DNA from: Vanilla planifolia
Lineage: Eukaryota; Streptophyta; Magnoliopsida; Asparagales; Orchidaceae
Direction: 5' to 3'
Length of the DNA: 64,000 nucleotides
Assembly: GCA_023846275.1 (NCBI GenBank)
Contig: CM043869.1
Coordinates: 19,909,501 to 19,973,500 of the forward strand
In this document: positions 49,289-61,621 of the stretch, piece by piece
Layout of the letters: each line of letters opens with the position of its first letter
How positions within the stretch are numbered: the first letter of the stretch is position 1
Notes under the pieces: generated by a model
Database searches by the model: none
What the model saw: the letters and a program-made list of their open reading frames with translations, nothing else
Told to the model about the DNA's origin: nothing
Position numbers and translations under genes: made by a program

Positions 49289-49599
49289 TTGCCCTTTGAG
49301 ATGAGATATTCATGATTAAAAATATTGTCTTTTTGTAAGAATTAATTAGCATCTAGGTCGACTCTAGTTTTATTGAAAGGTTTGTGACTGAAATTGCATC
49401 CACAATTTTATTTTCTAGAACTTTTATTGGAGTTAATATCTTCGAATCAGCTAATCTATTTACTCTAACTTGTTTAAGTTGTGAATTTTGAGAAAATGTT
49501 GTGAAAGCACGTTAATAAGTATAGGTGCCTTAGGCTTCTTGCAAAAGGTTGAAAGAAGAGGATGTTTGGGGGAGTTCATATTGCAAAGGTTTGTATAAA

Positions 49600-50280
49600 T
49601 GGAAACTATTTAGATTTTAAATGTCACCATTATGTTCACTTGTTTGATTTCAATTGTAACAATGTTGATCATGCATATGAAGAAGATGTTAAAATTCTTT
49701 CTTAATAACCAGCATAGAGGTACTTTGATAGTTTATAATGCAAAAGTTGACAACTATCAAGCAATGAGTTGTGCATTCGTTGCATAAATTACTGCAAGGG
49801 GACCATTCTATTTGAATCAAATATCATTTATTGCTAGTTGGAACATCTTCATCTTTTCTTATCTCAAAGGAATGATATAAATGCTTTATTTCCTCAGACA
49901 TATTTGTGTTTGGTGATGAGTTACTCTTAAAAATTGAAATGAGGGTTGTTGTGGTATTAGAAGTTTGACTTGAAAGTCCTTTGAGTTTTTGTAGTTGTAC
50001 TATATGATGCAACTTATATATAATCAAATAGTTATTGCTATATGTGATATAGTACAATTAAGAATCTTTGGCTTTGTGTAATTAAAGACACAATTAGGTA
50101 AAACTCATTTTTCTGGAATGCACAAATCTTATTTTAACACCTAATGATTTTCAAAGTTACTCAAGCCATGTTCGACCTAAGCTAGTTAAGCACAACAACC
50201 ATGTCAACAACATATTCAATTTACATGAATAACTCCATTAGTTGTTTTTTTACCAAATATCGAATTAATTTTTAGGCCTA
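49600..50280. repeat. Local duplicated block, first unit
   Basis: Matches 51537-52240 in direct orientation. Shared pieces include TGTTGATCATGCATATGAAG, CAATGAGTTGTGCATTCGTT, TGCTAGTTGGAACATCTTC and the GTTTTTTTACCAAATATC stretch. About 640 bp of it is absent from copy 1. Confidence 0.88.
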
Positions 50281-51497
50281 AATCATGAATTTAACAAATT
50301 ATTTTAAATTTTTATAATTAAGAATGCATCTTATAAAATTAGCCAAAGTGTGAAAAAAATCCATGATGACTTTTCTCATTGTAGAGCTTGCTTTGAGAGA
50401 TAGTTGAATTTAAGTGATGAAGCTTATGTATCATCTTGAGATCTTTCTAAGTTTGTCAATTGGTTATCGAGAATTGTTAGAGTCCATTGATACTCCAGTT
50501 GAAGGTGTTGATTATGAATGCTAATCATATGTGGGAAGTTGTTGACACTCGTGCGATAGAGATAAGCTATCCCGGGATGTCCTTAAGGATTAACTTGTGG
50601 TTATTAAGGTAGGAAGTAGGTAAATCGCTCAACTTATATTAAGTTGAGTTCTATGTGCACAGTACTTCCCTTGATCTATTTTCTTGTCATATGTTTGTTG
50701 AAAAGACAATGAAAGTAGCTTGTTCTTGTTGATTTTAACATCATCAACATCTATTGGTACTTTTTGATAGAAAATCCTGATCCAGTTTAGTTGACATATA
50801 TATTTGGTTTTACATTTTTTTGGTAGGTTGATATATGTACCTTTCTCTTATTTTAATCTTGAAATTCATAAACAAGTTTTTAAAGTTAGTTTTTTTGTAT
50901 CATTACTTTGTTGTTTTTTATCTTGCTAGTACATATCTCTTTGTATTCTCCATACTTATACACTTGAGTCATGTTTTATAAGAAAATGTGTTTTAATCCT
51001 CAATTTTTACTTCATATTTCTACCAAGAAAATGATTTGTAATTTTGTGCACACTTTTTAGGTCTTCTACACACTAACTCAATTGTACTACCAATATAATT
51101 GACAATTTTATCTTGCATATGATTTGTATTTTGCTTTATCTAATAGAACATAAATCTAAGACTTTTATTCTTGAATAAATTTCTTTTTTCATCTTTAAGT
51201 TAATATTTTCTATTCTTGGGTAATTCATTTGTTTTATCTTTTATACTTTCCAAATTGGACATCATAGATCATTAATTGATGTTGGATGTTCATACATTTC
51301 ATGGTATCACCTTAAAATCTTTACAATCTAAAAGTTTTTTCTTCTTTAAGAAACAATCAATGTGTTTAAGAAACTTTTGTTCAAGTAATTAATGCTCCTT
51401 TTGTTTCTTAAAAAACAAGCAAGAATAGTATCATATGCTTTAGTGTACTGGAAAATAATTTTATTATCTTTATTATCTTTCCCAATCCATAACCCGA

Positions 51498-52240
51498 GTG
51501 GTCAATTTAGCATAAACGCTGCATTAAATTAATGTAAACTATTTGGCTTTTAAGAGTGTCACCATTATGTTCACTTATTTTGACGTCAATTGTAACAATG
51601 TTGATCATGCATATGAAGAAGAGGTTGAAAGCTTTCTTAATAACCAACACAATGGTATTTTGATAGTTTACAATGCAAAAGTTCACAACTATCAAGCAAT
51701 GAGTTGTGCATTCGTTGCTTAAGATACTCCAAAGGGACCATTCTATTCGAATCAAATTATCATTTGTTGCTAGTTGGAACATCTTCATCTTTTTTTGCCT
51801 CAAAGGAATGATATAAATGGTTTATTTCCTTGTGCATATTTGTGTTGGGTGATGAGTTAGCCTTAAACTTGGAAACTATGTGGGATGTTGTGGTATTAGA
51901 TGTTTGACTTGAAAGTTCATTGAGTTTTTGTAGTTGTACTATGCAATGCAAATTATATACAATCAACCAAGGTGTGTGCTATATGTGATATAGTACTATT
52001 ATGCATCTTTGGCTATAAATAATTAAAGGCACAATTAGGTAAAACTTATTACTTAGAATGCACAAATCTAATTTGTACACCCAATGATTTGCAAAGTTAC
52101 TCGAGACAAGTTTGACATGTGCTACTTAAGTACAGCGTTCATGTTAACAACAAATTCAAATTACAAGAATAACACCATTAGTTGTTTTTTTACCAAATAT
52201 CAAATTAACTATTAGGCCTAAATAATGAATTTACCAAATT
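51498..52240. repeat. Local duplicated block, second unit
   Basis: Begins with GAGTGGTCAATTTAGCATAA, also found at 48929, then skips about 600 bp relative to the first unit and continues as 49600-50280. Confidence 0.86.
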
Positions 52241-52902
52241 ATTTAAATTTTATTTCGTGCAAATACCGAACTTGGAAATAATACCATTGATTTTATTTCT
52301 TTCCTCGCAAAAAGTTTAATCTTAATTAATCAATTAACTAAAAAAGAAAAGTTAGAAACTATAAGATAATATTTGAGATGATTCACAAGATGAGGTGAAG
52401 AGGAAAGGGAAGAGAACTCATAGTTGTTGACTATGGTGGAATCGATGGCAATGAGGAAACATTGTGACCACTTATGGTTGTGGCTAATGGAGCTCCTTTG
52501 TTGCAAGGAGGAGTCTATGATTTTAAGAAATGATGAAACAAATAATGAAGTGGAAAGAGTTGTAGGTGAAGGAAATTATGATCTATAGTAGAGTGGGTAT
52601 TTGGATGGAAGGCAAATTAGTGGAGATTTATTCACCAAAATTCTTCTTGATTAAGAAAGTGGTCTTAGTTGGAAGGTAGAGGCACATTGTACTGTTTAGC
52701 ATTATTGGTGTAGGTTGATTTCAATTTTTTTGTATTATAATAAAGCCATACTTGATTTCTCAAGTGCTAATCGGGCATGCCTTTGATGTATGTATTTTGG
52801 CGACAAAATTATCATGCTTTTTTTTCTTTTTTTTATCTCTTATGCTTCTTTTTAGAATAATTCTTGATGGCTTGCATAACGTTTTCTTTTTCTTTTTGAT
52901 CG

Positions 52903-53048
52903 AATTTGGTGGATCTTACTAGATAAGAACGCGCTGTTAAAACTAATGTAGAAGGTGTGCGCTTGAGAGAAAGCTCATATATAAATAAGTGTTTGATGAC
53001 CCTAAGTACCGTAATTGAAAAACTAAACGATGGCGTTGAAAGCCAATG
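52903..53048 (+). pseudogene. Kinesin copy 2, exon 8 (switch II)
   Basis: Reads NLVDLTR, stop, ERAVKTNVEGVRLRESSYINK, then CLMTLSTVIEKLNDGVESQ. The family has NLVDLAGSERA.KTGAEGVRL. The acceptor AG is CG (TTTTGATCG), while the donor GTATGT is kept. The Gly and Ser of switch II are lost, but Glu-Arg is kept, unlike copy 1. Confidence 0.9.
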
Positions 53049-53124
53049 GTATGTTGAATCATTGTATTTTTACTTGTCGATTATATGGCTCGCGTGTTGT
53101 TTCTCGTGGAAGATTTTGACCTAG

Positions 53125-53227
53125 TGGTCATGTACCATATTGGGACAACAAGTTAACTTGCTTTTTGCAGCCTTCTCATAGTTGAAATGCAAATACTGCT
53201 ATGATTTGTGACTTCACTCTCTCATAG
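53125..53227 (+). pseudogene. Kinesin copy 2, exon 9
   Basis: After CCTAG it reads GHVPYWDNKLTCFLQPSHS, stop, NANTAMICDFTLS, stop. Family: [27 protein letters not shown]. It keeps the LQP piece that copy 1 lost, and has its own stops. Confidence 0.88.
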
Positions 53228-55099
53228 GGTCCTTATTCATTTTATTAGATTTAAATTTACCAAGGAATTTACTGCATGAATTCCCATAAAGCCTATGTAA
53301 TTGACATGTCTAGTTAAAATATAAGGCTATGGGCTATTAAGGTCATCAAAGATGCCTAACATAGTAGATGTAAATTAAAATTAATTAGGACCTTATATGC
53401 TTTGGCAAAAAGTATTGTCATAGTTAAGCCACTAATTTGTGTAGCCTTAAATAATTTTATGTTATCCATATCTGGTTTTATGGACAAAAATCTATTACAC
53501 ATATACAATGAACTCATGTTGAATTTAATGAAGTACATGATTTGTCTGTGAGGTATTTTCATCTTGAGCCCTAGTTAGTAGACTTTTTTTTTTCAGAATA
53601 GAAATAGTGGAAGTGAAAGTGTGAAAATGGCAAGAAGTAAAGGAACAAGGTGAAGGGAGAGGAGAATTTTTTCAATAAAAAGAATGAATTCTTTAAATTA
53701 ATTCAAGTGGTTTTGAATTAATGAACTTTTGATTCTTAGAACTCCCTAAGTTTTTCAAGTTTTCACTTTTTAAAAGTTTTGATTTATTTCATAAATTCTC
53801 ATCATCTATTTTTAGAGAGGTTTGGTTATAATATTTAATTATAGAACAAAAAAGATGTGATTTTGATTAAAAATTTAAAATTCTGCACCTGATATAGTTT
53901 ATCTACTCACGTACATCGCACATCCTACATTTGTACACCTATGTCATTGACCTGTTCAGGAGAGTAGTAACGATTCTTGTGTGAAAAAAATGTATGTAGA
54001 TGGTGCCCGCCTCATGCAAGTCAACTTGCCTTGTGTGTCATGCCCTTTTGTGTATGCTCGTGCACCTTTACATGTGCTGCTTGGCTTGTGCACTGCAATG
54101 TGTGCTTCAACAGCTTGTAGCATGTCTCCAGGTAAGGCCCAGAAATTTTTCTTGTTGCTTTGTTTTGTTTTGTTGATTATCATCATTTTATCTCTTCCTT
54201 GATTTTTTTCATCAATTTTCAATTCAATGAGCTTGAAAGCAACCTCCTGATTAGTACCTTGAATATTTGGAAATTAGTTGGAGTTTCCAAATCCTTTTGA
54301 TTGTCTACTTTTGGATTTTGTTCATGCTTCATAGTCATCAAATTTGACAGTAAATAACATTGAAGCTATAACTTTATTTGTTCAATGATAAGCACTTTAT
54401 GAAGTGCCATTTCTTTAGTTGCATATTTCTTATATTTTTGACAAATAATTTATACTACTTTTCAAAGTAACAAAAACACTATGGAGGTACTAGATACAAA
54501 CTTCATAATGATCTTTCTCCATTTTAAAAATTATTTTAAAGATACTTGTTTTTTCACAAGTATCGATACAACTAAAAATGACTTTTCTCTGTCGTAGTGG
54601 CTTGCAGTACATACCTCCCACTTGTTTAAGATTGTTCATGTTTGTAGCTCGTCTTTGTTAAATCATTTTTATTCTTATAAGGTCCCACTTTGCCATTTAT
54701 GTCCATTTGTTGATGTTATATTTGCACATCATTCCATCCTTTTGTGTTGCACCATTTTTTCATGCCCTTTTGTTCTTTCACTCTATGCTTTCTTTCTTCT
54801 CATCATCTTTATCTTTTGATGTCTCTATCATCTTCACAATGCCTTCATGGTGGACAAGCTCCCCTTTTCATTCATTACTAGCTATCACTATTCGATCTAG
54901 TTGATCCTTAGCCTCGTCAACCATTCTTTGATTTGTTAGGTACTGTACTATGCATCATTTCTTTGCCTCTCAAAATGTTATCTCTTGGTCATTTTATTCC
55001 TTTGTCCTCTACACAATGCTCTTTCCCATATCTAGCTTCCTACTAACAACTTCATCTCAGGAGGAAGGCTATAACTCAACTTTCTAATTCAACGAATTA

Positions 55100-57600
55100 G
55101 GCACAAGTTGTACCCACTCTCTCCTCCCACAAGCATGGCACTAACGTCAACTTCTATTGTCCTTCATGTTGCAATCACTTCAACTACCTCCCCTCTTAAC
55201 ATACAATACTAGTGTTTGCCTTACCCCTCCTAACCTCTCCCTTAACAAATTATTACATGAAACTATATTTCGAAGCCTTCTGTAATTGTCTAAAGTCTTA
55301 ATTCATTTTCCAAGAAAACCTTGCTTGGCAACTCAACTGTAGCTATGCTGGAATGGTGGTGTTGACATCTTCTTAGAGTTGGCATTGGAATATGAGGCGA
55401 ATGGTTTAGTTCTCTTGTTAGGTGTTGTATTAAATACAAGTTGTTAGCATACATGCATCTTGTTGAGGCCATGGAATAGAATGCTATAACAGGACACCAT
55501 TGATATGTGAGGAATGGATTCTCCTTACTTTGTTAAGTTATTGGTGATTGTACTTGACATGACTCCATGCCATTGGCCACCATGCAGCATCTTGTTGGAG
55601 ATACCATTGACAGTGTTGAGGGATAATCTAAACCTGAGTTTGTCATATGGTGATAGCCATTAGTTATAAGATTTGTCATTTGAAGTTGATTGTGACTCAA
55701 TCTAACACAGTTATGCCCATTGTCCCTTTAAAAATGTTGGTTCCTCTTCTCTTCATTTGCTTGAGAATTATTGATTCTATTCTCTAGCCCAATGAATAAA
55801 CCCTCAGATGTTCATTGTTTGAATGTTAGATGTTGGCATGATGGATCCCAGATGTGTGAATATAAAGATCAACTTAAGTTCTTTAAGTATACGATTATGG
55901 CTTTGCTTGGGTAAAACTTGATTATATTGAATTCTACAACATTATTCACAATTTAAGGCTATTTCATAATAAAGGTTATTATCATAATTTTAATTATTAC
56001 ATAGGTGGTTGGATCTTGGGACCCTTGGTAAAAGTTTTTTTTACTTTTGCTTACAATGACCTAGACTTTAATGTAGCCTCTTGGTATAAATTTAGAGGCT
56101 TTACCCCTTCAATTGGAGCTAATGGGAAGGAAGAAATTGAGAAATGTAGTAATTCTTCTTATAAATATTATTGTTGATTATGTTCCTTGCTAGAGCCCCA
56201 CATTTATTTTATTCAACAATTGTTTAAGGAATCCAAATCATTCTAAGCTTTCTTGGGCTATGCCCAATGAGGATTGATGATGGTCTTCCCAAATTCCTTT
56301 ATGTGGTTCTCCTTCATCCCCTTCTCTGATTACTTAAGTTGGATCATTTCCTATATTTCTAAACCCAAGGGGAATCTTCTTAAATTTAAGGAATTTTTGA
56401 GCTAACTATCCCAACTTAAGTGGATCAAATTTTTTTGCAAGTTCTTAAAGTGGTCTAGATCACTTAAAGAAAAGATTGACTTTTCTTATCCAAAAGATCA
56501 TCTCTCCTTTGATGATTGGTGGCTTTATAAGGAAAGGCAATGTCAACTTGATATCCTTAGCTTTAAGAAGTTTATCTCTTGTGGATTGCTCAACAAGAAA
56601 AGTTTTGTTGGTTGCATGTTGAAGAAAACAACTTAAACTTATTTTTATGGTGATTAAAACGTAGGAAGGATTCTAATTCACTTGGAATTACTATTTTTAT
56701 TGGTGTCTTGATGATTGAATATAACCCTTTGTTGTTGACATCCTAATGGACTACTTTGGGCTCTAATTTATTCTTCGTGCTCAATTGGGTTGATTCTCTA
56801 ATCAATAGGATTTTGAAACATTGTCCTTTGTCGGATTTTTGAAACTATCAATGCTTTTTAGAATTTGAAGCAATCTGAACAGTTGGGTTGATTGTCAAGT
56901 TCTTCTTGGATTGTTTGGTTATCATTTGGAGGAATTTCATTATGGTTGTCTCTTAAGCCTTTGTAACAACAATGTTTGTGCCAACATTTTTGCTATAGAT
57001 ATCATGCTTATTACAAAGGCAATTATTTCCCAATCAATCTTGGAGGATAGACCAATTTTTATATAGTATTTTGTTTACAAGATCATTACCAAAATATTTG
57101 CTGATAGATTGCTCCCCATCATTCCCAACATTATCCAATAAGTGTAAGTATTTTTTATCAAAGGTAATACCTTCATGATAACATGAAGTTGGTTATAAAA
57201 CTTGCATAGAAACTTAGTGCCAAATAGCCTAAAATGGCCTTCTTATAAGTATTGCTGTATCTAAGTCTTTTGGCTCAATTAACTAGAACAACTATTTTTT
57301 ATTAAAGACGAGAAATTATATGTCTTTCTCCAAGCTTCTTTCTTAGATGAAGATGTGCATCTCAAATGTATGCTTCTTTTTTTGGGTTATTTAATAAGTC
57401 TAGAGGGCTTTGTTATTGTTGTCTTATTTCTCTCTTTGTCTTTAATGTCATTGTGTATGCCTTCTCATGTGTTGTTGATGTACTCTCGATGACACATTTA
57501 GGGAGAATAGATTTAGCCCTCTTATAAGTAGAAACATTTAAATCACTTTTCTTGCCTTTATGTCTTTATTTATGAACAAATTTTCATCGAGAAAAAGGAT
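55100..57600 (+). mobile_element. Decayed LINE (L1-like) in intron 9, copy 2
   Basis: Partner of 33690-36180. The reverse-transcriptase block EDRPIF, FVYKIITKIFADR then LLPIIPNIIQ is visible near 57030-57140, in more than one frame. Some positions are closer to the LINE consensus than in copy 1 (LLPIIPNIIQ). A segment of about 90 bp near 55550-55640 is absent from copy 1. Ends not defined. Confidence 0.68.
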
Positions 57601-57819
57601 TTTTGAATGCTATTGTAAGGTACAATATCTCATATTGTACTACACAAACAATGCCTATTATCTTGGTTAGACAATGTATCGTACAATTGATTTCTATTAA
57701 GTAATCAGGGAATCTATTGCATAGGTCTGGTTTAATCCTTGTATTTCTATGATGATAAAAAATCTCTAACCACTAATTATATTGGTCCAATGCACCTTTC
57801 ACAGTTGTACAATTCAAAA

Positions 57820-58307
57820 CATATTTGCACAAGACCATAATGCTGATTGTTATAGGTGAATAATCGCGTCATACAAGTATAAAGCATGATAAACATAGCA
57901 ATGCATTGGTGTATCAGTTCTATATATACGTTGTTCTAGTACAACCCATACTCATATATGTGAAGATGGTTGGATGAGCAATAGGACAAGAAGATTTCTT
58001 GATTAAGTGGAACATAACTTATTGTATTGTTTGATTTTCATTTTGCATTAGTACGACTGTTAACATCTACTCATGGGTCATATTTTTATGATCATCTTGT
58101 TGGACTTATATGATGACCTTAATTGACTTCAGCTCTAAAAATTTTCATATACAATGAATGTTTTTGTAAGCCATCGTGCTATATGTTCATTTGATCAGAC
58201 CAATGCAATTTTTATAAGTTTCCCTTTACATACTTAGGGTAAAAAGCTTCCCAACTCTAGCTACTAGGGTGGTACTAGTACGATCTCAATGATTATACGA
58301 TTCTTAG
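57820..58307. repeat. 488-bp tandem repeat, unit 1
   Basis: Begins CATATTTGCACAAGACCATA. Unit 2 begins 488 bp later with CATATTTGCAAGGGACCATA. Copy 1 has one unit only (about 36397-36870). Confidence 0.9.
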
Positions 58308-58750
58308 CATATTTGCAAGGGACCATAATGTTGATTGTAATAGCCAATAATAGCATCATACAAGTATAAAGCAAGATAAACATAGCAATGCATTGGTGTA
58401 TCGGTTCTATATATACATTGTTCTAGTACAATCCATACTCATATATGTAAAGATGGTTGAATGAGAAATTGGACAAGATGATCTCTTGATTAAGTGGAAC
58501 ATAACTTATTGTATTCTTTGATTTTCATTTTGCATTAGTACGATCGTTAACATCTTGTTGTACTAATATGATGACCTTAAATTATCAAATTGACTTGAGC
58601 TCTCAAAATTTTCAAATACAAAGGATTTTTTGGTAAGCCATCGTACTATATGTTCATTTGATCAGACCAATGCAATTTTCATCAGTTTCCCTTTTCATAC
58701 CTAGGCTAAAAAGCTTCCCAACTCTAGCTGCTAGGGTTGTACTAGTATGA
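58308..58750. repeat. 488-bp tandem repeat, unit 2
   Basis: Matches unit 1 closely but lacks about 30 bp near 58553 (the ACTCATGGGTCATATTT region). Ends just after the TACTAGTA palindrome core. Confidence 0.88.
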
Positions 58751-61564
58751 CTAAACGATTGTCTCATACAATCATTACAATAAAAAATTGTAATGATCTC
58801 TAGTAATTATAACTTCTTAGGGAACTTGTATGCATCCCTTTCTTGACATTCCATTAATTAATGCATGATTTACGAAAAGTGTGTGGGCTAGATCTTTATC
58901 TTTCTTTGTTATATCTACAAAACAAAATTGAAAATCCCTTTCTTTCCTATAGTCTTCCTCTTTCTTTTTACAATCTCTTTTTTTAAACGATAATATTGTT
59001 TTCTTTCCTCCTTCCCCTTCAACTCTTCTCTTTCTCTTTTCATGCTTTTGCTCTCTTTCTTCTCTCCCAAAGTTTTCCAAACATATGCATTAAGTCTTTG
59101 GCATGGGCGAAGTTAAAGGACTAAAATTATTTCTTTTTATTAATATTTTCTTTGTAAATTCATAGAAAATTCAATTCACCTCCTAAAACCGCAAACCACT
59201 TATCAGTAGATTACTCATAATGATACCTTTACAACTATATACTCAAATATAAATTAGAACATAGGTTTTTAGCACTTTTTTAGACGCTCACAATTAAATA
59301 TATGTTTGAATTCTGGATTTGCATTGCTTACATTTGATATATTTTTGAGAGGATGTAGGAGTTTAATTAGACAAGTTGTCACTAGGAAAATACTTGAGAT
59401 CCAAACCAGAGCTCACAAGTGTTTGGAATTAATTTGAAAATCTCAATGCCATTTAAAGACTTATATTTGGAGCTCGATAATAGTTTTAATTCTATGTATT
59501 TAGTAATGAAACTAATCCTCTTCGAACGAGAATCGAATAAGAATGTGTAGGTGATTTGGAAACCAATTGAGAATAGTGCATTAAAATTAATTTTCTTGAA
59601 TTCCAATCACTTTGTTCATATGCTTGAGCGACCATGGGAGAATGTCCCAATTAATGGGAGTTTGAAAGGAGCAACTTATTTTTTTATCTCATCTCCTTCA
59701 AACACTACTTTAGGTTCCCCTTTATACAATGATGCTTTGTTTGATTTTTATCAAAGAAGCGGTCTCTGCCTCCTCTAGCACCTTGGTTGAAGAGCAATTT
59801 GGAGAAGACAACCCTCCTTGACTCATCATGGGAGTACCTTCTCAAGGCCAAGCAGTCTAAGAGTATTACTAAAAACCAACACTAAAAGAGGGGGGAAATA
59901 CTTGTCATAATATAAGCATTTCTAATCCAGAACACTGCTCAATGTTTCAATGTCATAGAAGTTGCACTATCAAAGTCACAAAGTTGTTATGTCAAAGTTT
60001 CTTAGGGATACGTTTAATTTAGTCTTATGTGTGAACAAATTTGTGTTTACAAAATAGTGAAAAAGCATAATGTTCATCAATATACAAAGTGATTTTTAAT
60101 TTTTTTGTGTTCTTAAATTATCTTTTGGTTTATAAAAATACTTGCATAATTATGTTGGCAATAGTGGTTTTTATGACTATTTGTAAATGCTAGTTTAGGA
60201 ATAGAAAAAGTGTTTACACAGACTAAGTAGTGGGACATAGCTACTATTTTTGTTTATAGTAGTTGATAAAACAAAAACAAACTTTGCTATGATGGATTTT
60301 GTGGGTTGTATAGGACTTGTAAATATCTTATTACTTCTATTTCTTAAGCTTAATGTTGACCTGAAGCCCTTTTCTTTTAGGTTTTAGATGAAAACAACAA
60401 GGCTTCCTGCTATTGACAAACAAATCACTAAGCAATCTATGCAGTTTCACGTATATCACTTTGACATTTTTGATATTTTATCTCACATTCTTAATCCCTT
60501 GAACTATTACTATGGTATACTTTACAATGACCTATTGCAGCCAAGCTATTCTTTCAAATAATACTAGTTACATAAAGACTTACAGTGTAGTAGTGGGGCT
60601 TATTGTGTTTAGCCTAAATTTAGTGGAATGAACTGGTAATAGCCTTGTCACATGTGCAACATAAAATGTTTTGTAGTTCTTCGTGGTGATGGTCATAATA
60701 AGATTGGCCTTTTAGGTACGAGATTGGCTTTATTATGGATTCTTGACATGACACGCAAAGAAAAAGTTTATGAAGTCAAGAAAAGAAGTGACTTGTACTT
60801 CATTTGCTAGAATTGTGCTATGTTTAATATCTTTGTCCAAAATATTTGATGCTATTGCCTCTTGAAAAGGTTGGTAAATTTCCAAAGAGTTGTAGTTCAT
60901 TTGGAATTGACCCTATAATCCTAATAGGAGGTCTAAGATTCGATGTGGGCATAGCCTTTAGTTTTCTTCAAAAAAAAATTACTTCAAAATTTTTTACGAC
61001 TATAATACCATTGTTTACCATGGACTTGTAGAATAATTATTAATACAGAATTTTAGAATTGAAAATAGAAGGAAAGTTTTTCCAAAATGAACCTTAATCA
61101 TTTTGTTGTTAGCTTTATTCAGCAAGCATCTTAAGATTGCTCAAGTTCATCTTTAATAGTTTTGAAACTACTTATTGCCCTGAATGGCTTAGTTTGGCTT
61201 ATATTCCTCCTCATCATTCCTACTCCTGAGTTATGAGAATATTATATAGTTAACCATTTTTTATCTCAAACAACTATGCTGGTTTTTCCTTACAATTGTT
61301 TAAGTTCTTTACTTTGTAAGTGATTGTTGTATTGTTGGTTATGTATAAACATTTCAATTTTAATTTATTTATTTATTTATTTGTTTAATCCTCTCATAAT
61401 GTAATATTTTTCTTTGTTGTTTTACAATTTCTAAGCTTATCATGCACCTATAAAAACTTGGCTTCATATTATGACATTTTTTTATTTCCACTTATTTATT
61501 TTGCATTGTTATATTTGTCTTCAAAAATATATTATTATTATTAATTACTACTTTTTTGTTACAA
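58751..61564. other. Intron sequence of kinesin copy 2, right part
   Basis: Follows 36870-38650 of copy 1 up to about 60630, then jumps to the equivalent of 39992 and continues to exon 13. A pyrimidine-rich stretch at 58930-59070 produces an 87-codon antisense frame of Lys/Glu-rich low-complexity protein. No coding signal. Confidence 0.6.
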
Positions 61565-61621
61565 GCAGGGAGGTAGGTGACCTGGTGTCTTGGGCCTTTT
61601 CAAAAGAAAATAACTGATGAT
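61565..61621 (+). pseudogene. Kinesin copy 2, exon 13
   Basis: Reads AGR, stop, VTWCLGPFQKKITDD, then GTAATG. The Trp-Cys pair of the family's TWCPG motif is kept, where copy 1 has a stop. The acceptor is not clean (ACAAGCAG). Confidence 0.76.

Larger units (their letters stand above)
47511..52902. other. Rearranged right part of intron 1, copy 2
   Basis: Follows copy 1 to about 49590. Then come a segment absent from copy 1 (about 49600-50220), copy-1-like sequence of 26690-27890 (50330-51490), a second copy of the 49600-50280 segment (51537-52230), copy-1-like 26060-26625 (52260-52785), and a jump to copy-1-like 31480. No coding signal apart from short antisense frames. Confidence 0.7.
41691..61621 (+). 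pseudogene. KIN-7: Kinesin-7 (CENP-E-like) pseudogene, copy 2
   Basis: The second tandem copy of the gene. Exon relics: 41691-41813 (exon 1), 52903-53048 (exon 8), 53125-53227 (exon 9) and 61565-61621 (exon 13). Exons 2-7, including P-loop and switch I, were lost at a junction near 52790. Exons 10-12 were lost at a junction near 60635. The remaining exons carry a mutated start codon, stops and damaged splice sites. Where it survives, some residues are closer to the family than in copy 1 (ERA after switch II, NANTAMIC, and the Trp of VTWCLG), so the two copies decayed separately. Confidence 0.85.

Noticed and set aside
58817-59080. 87-codon Lys/Glu/Arg-rich minus-strand frame
   Set aside because: It is the reverse of a pyrimidine-rich intron stretch (TTTCTTTCCTCC type). 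The matching stretch in copy 1 does not keep the frame.
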